The notes under the pieces are model-generated. The model had not been told where the DNA came from and ran no database searches. It saw only the letters and a program-made list of their open reading frames with translations. The position numbers and the translations under genes were made by a program. This document shows positions 1 to 8,193 of a stretch of DNA of 64,000 bases, one piece after another. Source of the stretch: Bacillota bacterium (lineage in GTDB: Bacteria; Bacillota; Clostridia; Lachnospirales; Lachnospiraceae). The stretch lies in contig JAEXNR010000037.1 in assembly GCA_023439505.1 (NCBI GenBank), positions 62,001 to 126,000 of the forward strand. Direction: 5' to 3'. The stretch's first letter is position 1. Each line of letters starts with the position of its first letter.

Positions 1-218
1 TATGTGTTTATTCGGTATGTGGTAATGATGGAGTCATTGAAAATAGTATAGAGACTTTTGGTATGCTATATTTTGCTTATATTACAAAGTTTGAAGAACT
101 GCCGGTATTTGAAATGGAAAAGATAGAATTATTTGATGAACTGCCCGACAACTGGACTTATCCGGAAATTCAGCCAAAATTAATAGAGAAAGTACAGAAT
201 GCTATTGATAATATATAA
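1..218 (+). CDS. Nudix-like hydrolase, C-terminal part (cut by window edge)
   Basis: An open frame enters from the left edge (reading frame starts at base 3) and stops at 216-218. The roughly 70 residues seen include a run of Glu/Leu/Phe-rich sequence followed by DELPDNWTYPEIQPKLIEKV, which resembles the C-terminal tail of Nudix proteins of the 8-oxo-dGTP diphosphatase type. The Nudix box itself would lie outside the window, so the catalytic residues cannot be checked. It sits just upstream of the adenosine deaminase gene on the same strand. The family call is inference from the tail only. Confidence 0.5.
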   Translation, partial: CVYSVCGNDGVIENSIETFGMLYFAYITKFEELPVFEMEKIELFDELPDNWTYPEIQPKLIEKVQNAIDNI

Positions 219-243
219 AGGGTAATTGATTATGGAGGCAGTA

Positions 244-1200
244 ATGAAAGACTTTTATTCGGATGAATTTATAGATGCGTTCATGAAGCATGATATCAAT
301 AAAATAAAAATGATTCCTAAATCAGATTTACATAATCATTTTGTATTGGGTGGATGCAGAGAATATATTAAGTTAAAAACCGGATTTGAAATTCCATTTT
401 TCAATGGTGTATTATCTTCTATGAACGATATGCATGATTGGAATAATAAGTATATCGGAGAGCGCTTTGACTCGAAGGAAATGCGGACACTGCTGATAGA
501 GGCGACCTTTGTTCAGGCAAAGGAAGATGGAGTTAAAGTTCTTGAGATAGGGGAAGATGTATGGGGACTGGGAGAGTACTTCGAAAATGATATTGAACAA
601 CTGATACATTCATTTCTTGATGCAAATCAGAGGATAGCTCCAGAGATAGAACTACGGTTACAAATAGGATTATCAAGACATTGCCCGGTTGATTATTTAT
701 TAAACTGCTTAGAACCTTTCTGGGGAAATAAGAATTTTTATTCCATTGACCTGTATGGAGACGAACTGGCTCAGCCAATCGAAAATTTTATTCCGATTTA
801 CCGCAGGGCTAAAAAAGAGGGGTTGCGGCTAAAGGCTCATGTGGGAGAGTGGGGGACTGCTGAGGATGTAAAGAAAGCAGTTGAACTGCTAGAGTTAGAT
901 GAAGTACAGCATGGGATTGCCGCTGCCGGTTCTGTGGATGTAGTCCGGTTCCTGATTGATAATCATATAAGGTTAAATATTACTCCAACCAGTAATGTAA
1001 AGCTTGATAGAATCCGGGGATTACAAGAACATCCCATCAGGGAGTTATATCGAGCTGGAGTGAATGTTACAATTAATTCGGATGATATATTGATATTTGA
1101 CAGTGATATATCGAAAGAATACTTAAGACTGTACGAAATAGGTGTATTAACACCAGAAGAACTTGATGATATACGCATCAATGGATTATGCAAGTGCTGA
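244..1200 (+). CDS. adenosine deaminase family protein, C-terminus probably frameshifted
   Basis: Metal-dependent purine deaminase of the adenosine/AMP deaminase family (adenosine to inosine). Visible family motifs in order: HNH metal-binding pair near residue 30 (SDLHNHFVLGG), LKAHVGEWG near residue 200 with the metal His and catalytic Glu, VQHGI with the next His, ITPTSNVKL, and INSDD with the metal Asp. ATG 244 is preferred because GGAGG lies 5 bases upstream; TTG 226 and ATG 232 lack this spacing. The frame ends abruptly after INGLCKC, but the next frame continues from 1181 to 1249 with a plausible family tail (DYASAEYMRWREMYG), so a one-base indel near 1185 is likely. The core active site is intact. 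Confidence 0.88.
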   Translation: MKDFYSDEFIDAFMKHDINKIKMIPKSDLHNHFVLGGCREYIKLKTGFEIPFFNGVLSSMNDMHDWNNKYIGERFDSKEMRTLLIEATFVQAKEDGVKVLEIGEDVWGLGEYFENDIEQLIHSFLDANQRIAPEIELRLQIGLSRHCPVDYLLNCLEPFWGNKNFYSIDLYGDELAQPIENFIPIYRRAKKEGLRLKAHVGEWGTAEDVKKAVELLELDEVQHGIAAAGSVDVVRFLIDNHIRLNITPTSNVKLDRIRGLQEHPIRELYRAGVNVTINSDDILIFDSDISKEYLRLYEIGVLTPEELDDIRINGLCKC

Positions 1201-1223
1201 GTATATGAGATGGAGGGAGATGT

Positions 1224-1781
1224 ATGGCGTATATACCAGATATTCATAAAAAATATAACTTACTTTTGCGTTGTCAAAAGTGCCTCAAAGAAGTCTTTTC
1301 ATATCCATGTGCTCAGCTAGATAAACTAGGCGACGCTGGTGAAGATAATCTTGACCCTTATGGTTATTGTAGTTATGAAGAATATTATGCTGAAATTGAT
1401 AAGAGAATAAATAAACGGCAAATTGATAACAATGCTGAGATAGTAGAATTACTTAAGGTATATAAAGATTTGATACTACAGATGAATAAGAAAGAAGTAT
1501 GGTCTGTACTAAAATATGTTGGTGAGGATACTGACGGTATTTTTGGTCTTAAGACTGGAAGATACTATTATTGGCCATGCAGTATGGAAAATCCAAGATA
1601 TGAAGGTGTTATTGATGAAGAGGAATATACGTCATATCTATATCCAACGGACAGCTGTTTATGGGAAATTGCAGAAGACCCAACAGGAATGGCATACCGA
1701 ACAATTTACGGTGGAGAAAATTCTTGTTCTTCTGAAGAATACGAAAATATTATGCGGCAGGTAAAAGAGCAGCTGGACTAA
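1224..1781 (+). CDS. hypothetical protein, acidic, 185 residues
   Basis: I do not recognise this family. The protein is acidic, rich in Tyr and Glu, with a CxxC pair near residue 17 (RCQKCLKEV) and several YxxY-type clusters; no signal peptide or membrane segment is visible. ATG 1224 follows a GGAGGGAGA ribosome binding site. It overlaps the out-of-frame tail of the adenosine deaminase (to 1249), which suggests the junction between the two genes was remodelled. Continuous frame and normal codon use support a real gene; the function is unknown. Confidence 0.6.
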   Translation: MAYIPDIHKKYNLLLRCQKCLKEVFSYPCAQLDKLGDAGEDNLDPYGYCSYEEYYAEIDKRINKRQIDNNAEIVELLKVYKDLILQMNKKEVWSVLKYVGEDTDGIFGLKTGRYYYWPCSMENPRYEGVIDEEEYTSYLYPTDSCLWEIAEDPTGMAYRTIYGGENSCSSEEYENIMRQVKEQLD

Positions 1782-1830
1782 ATGTTAAAGGAAATAATGA
1801 ATTCTGATTAATAAGAGATTGGAGTTGTTT

Positions 1831-2676
1831 ATGAAATTAAAGATTATTGGTTCTGGAGGCTGTGTCAGTATACCAAAACCATTATGCCAGTGTAATGTTT
1901 GTACTGAGGCAAGGGAAAAAGGCTTTCCATACGCAAGGTGTGGTTGTAGTTTATATGTTCAGGAAGCTAATATATTGATTGATACACCGGAAGACATTGC
2001 CTATGCACTAAATAATGCAAATATTAAGGAAATAGATTACATTCTTTACAGCCATATCGACCCTGACCATACCATGGGTATACGGGTAATAGAACAATTG
2101 CGTCTGGATTGGCTTGCAAAATCGGTTGGATTTACATGCAAGAACCCTATAACAGTAGCATCCTTACCATCAATTATTCAAGATTTAAGATGCCAAGGAA
2201 CGAAATATGGTTCTGCATTGGATTATTATGAAAGTATGAATTTAATAAATATTCAGGCAGTTACGAGTCTAAGCCGTAATTCCATACATATAGAATTGGT
2301 GCCGGTTGATGAAACAGGAAGTGTAACTATTTGCGTTTTTACCGAGGGCTCTCATAAGGTGATTTATGCCCCATGTGATGTAAAACCGTTTCCTGAAAAT
2401 GATATTTTCGTGGATGCAGACTGCTTGATTATCGGAAATACCATTATAGGAGAAATATTGAAGGATGGCTTTGTTCTTGAAACAGATAATCCTTTACGGG
2501 ACGAGTTGTTTGTTATTAATGAAATTGCTGAATTGAAGAACAAATATCACATTAAAAGAGTAATTATTACCCATTTAGAAGAAGATTGGGGAAAATCATA
2601 CGATGATTATGCTAAACTGCAGAAACACTATGATGGAATTGAGTTTGCCTATGATGGTTTGGAAATCAAATATTAG
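1831..2676 (+). CDS. MBL-fold metallo-hydrolase, PhnP-like
   Basis: Metallo-beta-lactamase fold hydrolase of about 281 residues. The metal-binding signature HxDxDH is present as SHIDPDH at about residues 75-80, and a late ITHLEEDWG segment supplies a further His. A Cys-rich N-terminal stretch (PLCQCNVCTEA, then RCGC) is like the extra metal site of PhnP and related phosphodiesterases. ATG 1831 is chosen over TTG 1819 because GGAG at 1821-1824 sits at normal spacing. The substrate is unknown; PhnP relatives hydrolyse cyclic phosphodiesters, but there are no phosphonate genes here, so that role is not assumed. Confidence 0.85.
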   Translation: MKLKIIGSGGCVSIPKPLCQCNVCTEAREKGFPYARCGCSLYVQEANILIDTPEDIAYALNNANIKEIDYILYSHIDPDHTMGIRVIEQLRLDWLAKSVGFTCKNPITVASLPSIIQDLRCQGTKYGSALDYYESMNLINIQAVTSLSRNSIHIELVPVDETGSVTICVFTEGSHKVIYAPCDVKPFPENDIFVDADCLIIGNTIIGEILKDGFVLETDNPLRDELFVINEIAELKNKYHIKRVIITHLEEDWGKSYDDYAKLQKHYDGIEFAYDGLEIKY

Positions 2677-2718
2677 TAATAGAATAGGCAGCTATGCGGA
2701 ATGTAAGAGGAGAGTCTT

Positions 2719-3039
2719 ATGATAGAAGTGATGTTTGGTGAGAGCGAAGGCGGAGCTATGAAAGTAGCCAAAAATTATCAAAAGCCTGATTTCAATAGAG
2801 GAGCTATAGGGTGGATTGGAAGAAAACCGACGAAAGAGGAGTTTGACAAGATGTTTGACGGACAAGCAGTCGGCGGCAATTCCTCGGAAGTGGTTTGTAT
2901 TCCATTTCTTCTGGATATAGGTGATATTACCGCTCCTATTGAAAGTGATTACCGGAAAAATCTTATTATAGAGCTCTATACAATTACCGGATTTGGTGAT
3001 GAGAATACACGAAGAACGCTAGAGGATGCCTGGGAATAG
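2719..3039 (+). pseudogene. DUF1835 protein, truncated after N-terminal domain
   Basis: The N-terminus (MIEVMFGESEGGAMKVAKNY) and the later GAIGWIGRKPTKEEFDKMF and PFLLDIGDI segments match the N-terminal region of DUF1835 proteins, which as I remember them are usually about 300 residues. Here the frame ends after 106 residues and the next gene starts 40 bases later, with no trace of the C-terminal half. I read it as a deletion remnant still joined to its own ribosome binding site (GAGGAG). Whether the short product is made or stable is unknown. The family assignment is from memory of the motif pattern. Confidence 0.55.
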
Positions 3040-3079
3040 TCTATGAATTGCCATCTATTACAACGGGAGGATTAATTTA

Positions 3080-3865
3080 ATGAATTTGCCGAAGAGGATT
3101 AAAGAGATTATTGGTGATAGAAATTACATACAGAACAAAGTTGGAATGTCTAATGCACGAGTAATTTGCTTTGATGATTTCGTTCTAAAGATAGAAAACC
3201 AATCCGAAGAATCAGAGAATGAGTATAAATTGATGGCATGGTTGGCTGATAAGCTTCCGGTACCCCAAGTTGTCTGTTATGAGAAAGACAGTGATATGAG
3301 TTTTTTGCTAATGAGAAGGCTTACCGGTGAAATGTCCTGCTCAGCTGCATTGATGGAGAATTCGAAACAGCTAGTTGGTATGCTTGCTGATGGCTTAAAA
3401 ATGCTTTGGAAAATCGATGCGTTATCTTGTCCATACTGCAATTCAATAGATAAGAAGCTTAAACTGGCAGAAATGCGTGTGAAACAGAATCTTATTTATG
3501 TTGAAAATTCAGAAATGGAAACCTTTGGCGATAATGGATTTAAAAGCCCTGCAGAATTATTGCAATGGTTAAAAGATAATAAACCTGTAGAAGAACTTGT
3601 TTTTTCACATGGTGATTATTGTATGCCTAATATTTTTATTAAGAATAACAAAATTAATGGCTTCATTGACTTAGGGAGAAGCGGAGTTGCAGATAAATAC
3701 CAGGATATCGCTCTCTGCTATCGAAGCCTGAAACATAATTTTGATGGTTCACACGGTGGAAAAGTCTATGAAAACTTTAATGCAGAGAGTCTTTTTATCG
3801 AATTGGATATTGTGCCGGATTGGGAAAAAATTAAATATTATATCTTGATGGATGAGCTGTTTTAG
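3080..3865 (+). CDS. APH(3')-type aminoglycoside phosphotransferase
   Basis: Aminoglycoside O-phosphotransferase related to APH(3')-IIIa, which phosphorylates the 3'-hydroxyl of kanamycin/neomycin-class drugs using ATP. The 261-residue protein is full length. The catalytic loop is HGDYCMPN with Asp179 and Asn184, and IDLGRSG supplies the metal-binding Asp197; the 5- and 13-residue spacings equal Asp190/Asn195/Asp208 of APH(3')-IIIa. The end DWEKIKYYILMDELF is nearly that of APH(3')-IIIa, whose C-terminal Phe is part of the substrate site. ATG 3080 has GGGAGG upstream. The centre and N-terminus diverge clearly, so this is a relative and not the mobile aphA-3 gene. Actual resistance is not shown by sequence. 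Confidence 0.9.
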   Translation: MNLPKRIKEIIGDRNYIQNKVGMSNARVICFDDFVLKIENQSEESENEYKLMAWLADKLPVPQVVCYEKDSDMSFLLMRRLTGEMSCSAALMENSKQLVGMLADGLKMLWKIDALSCPYCNSIDKKLKLAEMRVKQNLIYVENSEMETFGDNGFKSPAELLQWLKDNKPVEELVFSHGDYCMPNIFIKNNKINGFIDLGRSGVADKYQDIALCYRSLKHNFDGSHGGKVYENFNAESLFIELDIVPDWEKIKYYILMDELF

Positions 3866-3885
3866 TGCATAGAGAGTGAGACAGT

Positions 3886-3928
3886 AAAAATTGTCCAAGG
3901 AAGGAAAATCACCCTTGAGCAATTTTTA
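3886..3928 (+). terminator. probable rho-independent terminator after aph gene
   Basis: An imperfect inverted repeat pairs AAAATTG/CCAAGG on the left with CCCTTG/CAATTTT on the right around an A-rich loop, ending in a run of T. It lies 20 bases past the aph stop and faces the AraC relic coming from the other strand, so it may serve both. Confidence 0.5.
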
Positions 3929-3961
3929 TAATGGAAATGAACGCAACAGTATCGGGTAGAT

Positions 3962-4732
3962 TTATAATCCATCTGTGATATCCCCCTCATTTTGAGTACC
4001 AATAACCACAGCTTCTCCTTCTAGTAAGCAATATTTGGTTGCACATATTTCGGAGCCAAATCCTAGGCAGTTGATTTCCTCAATAGAAAGAATAATATTA
4101 CTTTCCTTATATTCCTGTATAACCTGTTCGCGTATAAAATTAGCATCACCTAAAGTAGCTGATAAAAATTTGCATTTTGCACACTTCTCGTATATGTAAA
4201 AATTTGTTGAGCTTAACAACCCATTTTCGGCTAGTTCTCTAATAAACGTATAAAAATGAAGCCTTGGTAAAGGTTTGATTTTTGATACCTTTGCATAAAC
4301 TTAGGAAAGGTTGTTGCATACTTTTATTAAACTTAAAATCATCTGTGAATATTCATACGAGTATTTTTCTGTAAGCTGCTTGGCTTCAATTCTATAATCT
4401 AATGTGTTTTCATCAAAAAAACCTTTCCTAAGGAGTGAATCATATATTTCCATATTTTCCGAATAATATAAGTCTCCAAAATAGTCTATATATCTTGGTG
4501 CAGGTAAGAATACAACAATTTTTTCTATGTCACTTAATTCTTCGATTGTACATTGAATTCCAGCTTTTCGATATGATGAAGGCGACATACCATATTCCTT
4601 TAAAAAAGCTCATGTATAGGCTTCATTACTCCCATAACCATTATAAACAGCAATTTCTAAAATATTGTTATGTTTCAAAAGTGATTGTGCACTTGATTCT
4701 AAACATTGTATACCCACATAGGCATATTCTGT
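3962..4732 (-). pseudogene. AraC-family transcriptional regulator relic
   Basis: Read on the minus strand, one frame shows the second half of an AraC helix-turn-helix domain (NILEIAVYNGYGSNEAYT, stop, AFLKEYGMSPSSYRKAG), then about 90 more residues, a second in-frame stop (4301-4303), and a further roughly 110 residues of C-terminal domain. The stops are TGA at 4610-4612, at a place where the family usually has Arg, and TAA at 4301-4303. Two adjacent stops and loss of the N-terminal half lie upstream of 4732. It is a dead regulator, convergent with the aph gene. Confidence 0.65.
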
Positions 4733-4818
4733 TCATCAAATGTCACTTAGATAAATTAGAGTAGTAATCACCAAAAATATGGTGTAAAATGGTAATTACT
4801 AATGAGGTGGAGATATAA

Positions 4819-5328
4819 ATGAACATAAAGCAAGTGATAGTAGAGGATTATAATCCGGAATGGAAAAAAGAATTTGAGCGAATATCAAGTGAGCTGCTGG
4901 CAGTATTAACAGAGAAAATAATATCTATTGAGCATGTAGGGAGTACATCGGTTCAAGGGCTGGCAGCTAAACCAATTATTGATATTGATATCGTGATTGA
5001 CAAAAATTTTGAGGAAATCAAACAAGCACTGGAGGCAGTGGGATATATTTATGAGGGTGATTTAGGTATACCAGGCAGGGAAGCTTTTCGATATGAAAAC
5101 AAGCCATATTTAATGAGGCATCATTTGTATGTGTGTAATAAAGAAAATGAAGAGCTGCATCGGCATATAACCTTTAGGGATTATTTAAGGCTACATAAAG
5201 AAGAAAGAGAAATATATAGTGCTATAAAAAAGGATATGGCTTTTAAATATCCATATGATATTGATTCCTATATAGAGGGAAAGCAGCCGGTCATTCTGGA
5301 AATATATAAGAAGTGTGGGCTATGTTAA
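4819..5328 (+). CDS. GrpB family protein (UPF0157, nucleotidyltransferase-like)
   Basis: A complete 169-residue GrpB/UPF0157 protein, a family with a nucleotidyltransferase-like fold and no firmly assigned reaction. Typical family segments are the N-terminal VEDYNPEWKKEFERI, EHVGSTSVQGLAAKPIIDIDIVI carrying the GSTS and the Asp pair expected of the metal site, and RHHLYVCNKENEELHRHITFRDYLR. ATG 4819 follows AGGTGGAG. It is a stand-alone gene between the AraC relic and the histidine phosphatase, on the same strand as the rest of the array. Confidence 0.88.
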   Translation: MNIKQVIVEDYNPEWKKEFERISSELLAVLTEKIISIEHVGSTSVQGLAAKPIIDIDIVIDKNFEEIKQALEAVGYIYEGDLGIPGREAFRYENKPYLMRHHLYVCNKENEELHRHITFRDYLRLHKEEREIYSAIKKDMAFKYPYDIDSYIEGKQPVILEIYKKCGLC

Positions 5329-5366
5329 TATAGATAAGTATGATATGTGATTATTATGGAGGGGCT

Positions 5367-5975
5367 ATGAAAAACATTATTACAATTCAACATACGCAGT
5401 CGGTTCATCATACAAACGGAATGATTGGCTCATGGACTGACTGGGATTTGACGGAATTAGGGAAGGAACAGGCGGAGCGGATAGGAAATAATTTAGCAAA
5501 TGAGATACGGGATAAAAAATGGGTAATGTATTCCTCGGATTTATTAAGAGCAAAGCAAACCGCCAATATAGTTGCAAAACATTTGAAAATAGAACCTGTA
5601 TTTTTGGAAGTCCTTAGAGAACGTAATCTGGGAAGTGCGGTAGGAAAAAGCGTGGAGTGGCTGCATAATAATCAGAAAGCATGGGAAAAGACGATTGATG
5701 ATAGATGTCTTGACGATGCGGAATCAAGGCGGGATGTCTGGAATAGGCTGAAACCATTTTATGATGAAATAATGGACAAGGCGGAAGAAAATATTATCAT
5801 AGTATCCCACGGAGATACGTTAAGTATATTAAATACCATGTGGCTTGGGTTAGAACCGGAAATGTTGAATCAATGTGATTTGTTCGGCATGGCCGGGGGA
5901 GTAACATTTTTTAACCAAGGGCAGGATAAAAAGCACAGAATTAGAAAATTAAGTGATATGTCCTATATAAAATAG
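5367..5975 (+). CDS. histidine phosphatase family protein with variant RHG motif
   Basis: Member of the histidine phosphatase (phosphoglycerate mutase-like) superfamily, about 202 residues. The usual N-terminal RHG is replaced by QHTQS (IITIQHTQS), so the phosphate-binding Arg is Gln while the nucleophile His remains. The second catalytic His is present in IVSHGDTLSIL, and SSDLLRAKQTA is the standard conserved segment. ATG 5367 is chosen because GGAGGGG sits 4-9 bases upstream; the longer frame from 5340 lacks a site. A Nudix gene follows within 25 bases, an order repeated in broken form at 9.1-9.65 kb. Substrate unknown. Confidence 0.82.
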   Translation: MKNIITIQHTQSVHHTNGMIGSWTDWDLTELGKEQAERIGNNLANEIRDKKWVMYSSDLLRAKQTANIVAKHLKIEPVFLEVLRERNLGSAVGKSVEWLHNNQKAWEKTIDDRCLDDAESRRDVWNRLKPFYDEIMDKAEENIIIVSHGDTLSILNTMWLGLEPEMLNQCDLFGMAGGVTFFNQGQDKKHRIRKLSDMSYIK

Positions 5976-5999
5976 TAAATGATAAATTGGAGGTATAAA

Positions 6000-6491
6000 G
6001 TGAGGGATATTATCTTCAAAACGGATGAATATGTATTTAGCTATCGGGTTGCAGGGTTACTGATATATAATAACAGAATATTATTGCAAAGACCAATAAA
6101 CGATAACTCGTATGCATTGCCCGGTGGTCACGTAGAATTAGGAGAAACGAATGAAGAAACCTTGATTCGTGAATTTAAGGAAGAAATAAATGTGAATATA
6201 ATAGTCGATTCTTTGCAGTGGGTAGGAAAAATATTTTTTCCATGGTCGTCAGATAATAAGCCATGTCATCAAATATGTCTATATTATAAAATAGAATTAG
6301 CAGACGATAAATGAATCCCGCTGGAAGGAGAGTTCTGGGGAACAGAGCAGCTGGAAAACGGCTCCTTTAAGCTGGAATTTTCATGGGTTGATATTAATAG
6401 TATAGCTGACATTGAATTATACCCGGTCGATACGAAAAGATTGATTGCAGAAGGGGTTCATGACGTAAAGCATTTTGTATATAACGAATAG
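6000..6491 (+). pseudogene. Nudix hydrolase interrupted by one in-frame TGA
   Basis: The Nudix box is complete (GGHVELGETNEETLIREFKEEINV, shown here only as the family pattern Gx5Ex7REUxEExGU). The frame stops at TGA 6312-6314 but continues without shift to TAG 6489-6491 with clear family sequence (IPLEGEFWG, FSWVDINSI, ELYPVDTKRL). The full product would be about 163 residues. GTG 6000 is chosen for its GGAGG at 5989-5993. A single substitution (for example CGA or TGG to TGA) would explain the stop; no SECIS-like element was recognised. It follows the histidine phosphatase gene closely. Confidence 0.8.
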
Positions 6492-6545
6492 TTGACAGGT
6501 ATATAAATTAAGAATACGGATATGAACGGAAAGGGGCCATTAGTA

Positions 6546-6980
6546 ATGTTCCATATGAGATATGCGACGCTGGGGGATAAAGATTTCTGGTTTACTCTCG
6601 ATAAGCATTTGAGTGAAAATGAATATAGGAACAAAATCTTACTTAATCAATGCTATATTATTGAGGAAGATAATAAATGTATTGGTGTATTTCGATATAA
6701 TTTATTCTGGGATACAATTCCGTTCTTGAATCTGATATATATAGATTGGAACTATCACAGAAAAGGGATTGGTTCCAAAGCCATGTTGTATTGGGAACAT
6801 GAGATGCGAAAATCAGGATTTGATTTGGTCATGACCTCTACCATGGTGGAAGAAGCATCGCAGCATTTTTACCGGAAACTTAATTACAAGTATTGTGGAT
6901 GCTTGGTTAAGGATGTTCCTCCACTTGTTGAAACAATGGAGATGTTTATGATGAAATCGCTTCTAAAGACTGGGGACTGA
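6546..6980 (+). CDS. GNAT family N-acetyltransferase
   Basis: A GNAT acyltransferase of about 144 residues. The acetyl-CoA loop is visible as DWNYHRKGIGSKAM (R/Q-x-x-G-x-G/A pattern), followed by an acceptor-strand region and ASQHFYRKLNYKYCG, the usual C-terminal 'bad luck/fork' segment of single-domain GNATs. ATG 6546 is preferred (AAGGGG about 10 bases upstream); ATG 6522 or 6555 are possible. It ends 2 bases before the next GNAT gene, so the pair is probably co-transcribed. Substrate unknown. Confidence 0.82.
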   Translation: MFHMRYATLGDKDFWFTLDKHLSENEYRNKILLNQCYIIEEDNKCIGVFRYNLFWDTIPFLNLIYIDWNYHRKGIGSKAMLYWEHEMRKSGFDLVMTSTMVEEASQHFYRKLNYKYCGCLVKDVPPLVETMEMFMMKSLLKTGD

Positions 6981-6982
6981 GT

Positions 6983-7516
6983 ATGATAATAGAAACAGAC
7001 AGATTAGTATTAAGTGAGTATCGGAAAATGCATTTAAATGATTATTATAAACTGAAATCGTGCGAAGAAGTCTGGAATTATTCTACATCTGTTCCTTTGA
7101 AAGATATTGAACAAGCTAAATCTATGCTGAATGGTTTAATTGAAAATAGAGCTTCAGGAAAATATATGTTTATGGCTTTACATAAAAAGGATAGTAATGA
7201 ATTTATAGGTGAAGCAGGGATAATAGGATGCAATCCGAATGCTAACAGATGCGAAATTGGATATAATCTGTTGCCTCAGTATTGGATGAACGGATATGCA
7301 ACAGAGATTGCAAAAGGAATAGTGAAATATGCTTTTGAAAATTTAAAGTACGAAAGAGTGGAAGCTCTGGCATTGCAGATAAATACTGCATCATGTCGGG
7401 TTTTAGAGAAAAGCGGCTTTGAGTTAGAAGGAGTTTTAAGAAACTTTAATCGTTATGAATTGGGGTATAGGAATGTCTGTTATTATGGCATTATATCTTC
7501 GGATTTTTTACATTAG
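6983..7516 (+). CDS. GNAT N-acetyltransferase, RimJ/RimL type
   Basis: A 177-residue RimJ/RimL-like acetyltransferase (Acetyltransf_3 type). It starts IETDRLVLSEYRKMHLNDYYKL, has GEAGIIG, EIGYNLLPQYWMNGYATEIAKGIVKYAF (the acetyl-CoA binding segment) and NTASCRVLEKSGFELEGVLR, all standard for the family. RimJ/L relatives acetylate protein N-termini, but most accessory members act on small molecules or unknown targets. It is 2 bases downstream of the previous GNAT gene and probably translationally coupled. Confidence 0.88.
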   Translation: MIIETDRLVLSEYRKMHLNDYYKLKSCEEVWNYSTSVPLKDIEQAKSMLNGLIENRASGKYMFMALHKKDSNEFIGEAGIIGCNPNANRCEIGYNLLPQYWMNGYATEIAKGIVKYAFENLKYERVEALALQINTASCRVLEKSGFELEGVLRNFNRYELGYRNVCYYGIISSDFLH

Positions 7517-7685
7517 CAGTAAATATGCAAGATAGAGAATAATGATAATTAATAGCTTTTTAAGATGTGAGAATGATTGTAATGACTGGAAGAAAAAATC
7601 AAGGTCCAGCATGTTTTTCAAAAATGATGATAAAGCGGACTACTATGACGGTGAAAATATTAACTGATTTTGTTTGAGGTGTATA

Positions 7686-8144
7686 ATGGATATAACGATA
7701 GGGAAAGAAAATATAAATTCTTCTGATGCCATTACATTAATGTATGAACTATCAGCTGAATTGGAACATATCACAGGAAATAGCGGTAGAAGTAGTTTTG
7801 ATAACTCAGATATCAATAATTCAAGGTCAATATTTGTAATTGCAAGGGAAAGTGATATAGCGGTTGGGTGCGGAGCCTTACGTGAATTATCTGATGACAC
7901 AGCAGAGATTAAACGAATGTATGCCAGAAAAAAGTCTTCGGGTGTTGGGGGTAAAATCCTTTCTTATCTAGAAGAGCAAGCGAAAGAATTCGGATATCGC
8001 AGAATCTTTCTGGAAACGAGAAAATGCAATGAAAGGGCGGTATACTTTTATCAGCGTCACGGATATAAAGTAATGAAAAATTATGGAAAGTATGTAGAGA
8101 TGCCAGAGGCGGTATGCTTTGATAAGTTGATAGTTGAATATTAA
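7686..8144 (+). CDS. GNAT family N-acetyltransferase
   Basis: A single-domain GNAT of about 152 residues. Conserved pieces are VGCGALRELSDDTAEIKRMYARKKSSGVGGK with the acetyl-CoA loop, followed by ILSYLEEQAKEFGYRRIFLETRKCNERAVYFYQRHGY, typical of YybD/ElaA-like members. ATG 7686 is used (GAGGT upstream); TTG 7674 is less likely. It is the third intact GNAT gene in 1.6 kb, but the three differ in subfamily and so are not recent tandem copies. Substrate unknown. Confidence 0.87.
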   Translation: MDITIGKENINSSDAITLMYELSAELEHITGNSGRSSFDNSDINNSRSIFVIARESDIAVGCGALRELSDDTAEIKRMYARKKSSGVGGKILSYLEEQAKEFGYRRIFLETRKCNERAVYFYQRHGYKVMKNYGKYVEMPEAVCFDKLIVEY

Positions 8145-8193
8145 TTAAAACTCAGTTAATTGAAACTTTACCACTGGAACGGGAGAAAACGAT

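Noticed and set aside
7542..7667. 41-codon frame between two GNAT genes
   Set aside because: No ribosome binding site of note and no recognised similarity; it may be a relic but cannot be supported.
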